Source: Aestuariivirga sp. | GTDB lineage: Bacteria; Pseudomonadota; Alphaproteobacteria; Rhizobiales; Aestuariivirgaceae | Direction: 5' to 3' | NCBI GenBank assembly: GCA_020252385.1 | Contig: JADCDC010000180.1 | Span: 1-5,933, forward strand | Length of the DNA stretch: 5,933 nucleotides | Shown: piece after piece, positions 5,906 through 5,933 of the stretch | How positions within the stretch are numbered: the first letter of the stretch is position 1 | Layout: each line of letters begins with the position of its first letter | Translations under genes and position numbers: made by a program | The notes under the pieces: generated by a model | What the model was told of the DNA's origin: nothing | Databases searched by the model: none | The model's input: the letters and a program-made list of their open reading frames with translations, nothing else

Positions 5906-5933
5906 TTTCGCTTTGCGGATAAGAGTGCTAGAG
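5906..5933 (+). promoter_or_regulatory. Promoter-like sequence at right edge, probably for a gene outside the window
   Basis: GCTAGAG at 5927-5933 resembles the GCTANA-type -10 described for Caulobacter housekeeping promoters. TTTCGC at 5906-5911 lies 17 bp before TAGAG and is a weak -35. The gap after the MerR gene is short (52 bp visible) and contains no gene. In related genomes a tRNA gene often follows this regulator; that is recollection, and no tRNA sequence is visible here. Confidence 0.25.

Overview
The window is GC-rich chromosomal DNA, roughly 60-65% G+C by eye, from an alphaproteobacterium. Rhizobiales or a close relative is the best guess from the gene order and protein style; the genus cannot be assigned. 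Evidence for this is a cytochrome bc1 chaperone (CBP3/UQCC-type) next to a YceD/DUF177 protein, followed by plsX, fabH, ihfA and an orphan MerR-type regulator, with bamE divergent on the other side. From my knowledge of alphaproteobacterial genomes this is a well-conserved housekeeping neighbourhood. I saw no mobile element, CRISPR array, complete RNA gene, toxin-antitoxin pair or defence module.

Left part, minus strand (1-1603). A small lipoprotein gene, bamE, is followed 17 bp downstream by an amidohydrolase-superfamily gene that runs off the left edge with about 370 codons visible. The amidohydrolase carries a full set of binuclear metal ligands and resembles the COG3964 group, whose members are often wrongly called dihydroorotases. 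A 68-77 bp gap containing a perfect CCGTTAACGG palindrome separates bamE from the rightward genes.

Right part, plus strand (1681-5881). The bc1 chaperone gene overlaps yceD by 4 bp (ATGA). After a 121 bp gap, plsX and fabH also overlap by 4 bp. A 92 bp gap with promoter-like sequence leads to ihfA, then 39 bp to the MerR regulator, which has a strong AGGAGGG ribosome binding site. The last ~50 bp hold promoter-like and hairpin sequence at the window edge, probably serving a gene just outside; in related genomes this position is often a tRNA gene, but none is visible here.

Together the genes serve envelope and respiratory biogenesis. BamE helps assemble outer-membrane proteins. The chaperone helps mature the bc1 complex. 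PlsX supplies acyl-phosphate for phospholipid synthesis, and FabH starts type II fatty acid synthesis. IhfA is a nucleoid architectural protein. The region looks ordinary; the second-look items are modest: the amidohydrolase's substrate and its position after bamE, a YceD lacking a usual cysteine, a cysteine-free orphan MerR regulator, and the divergent palindrome.
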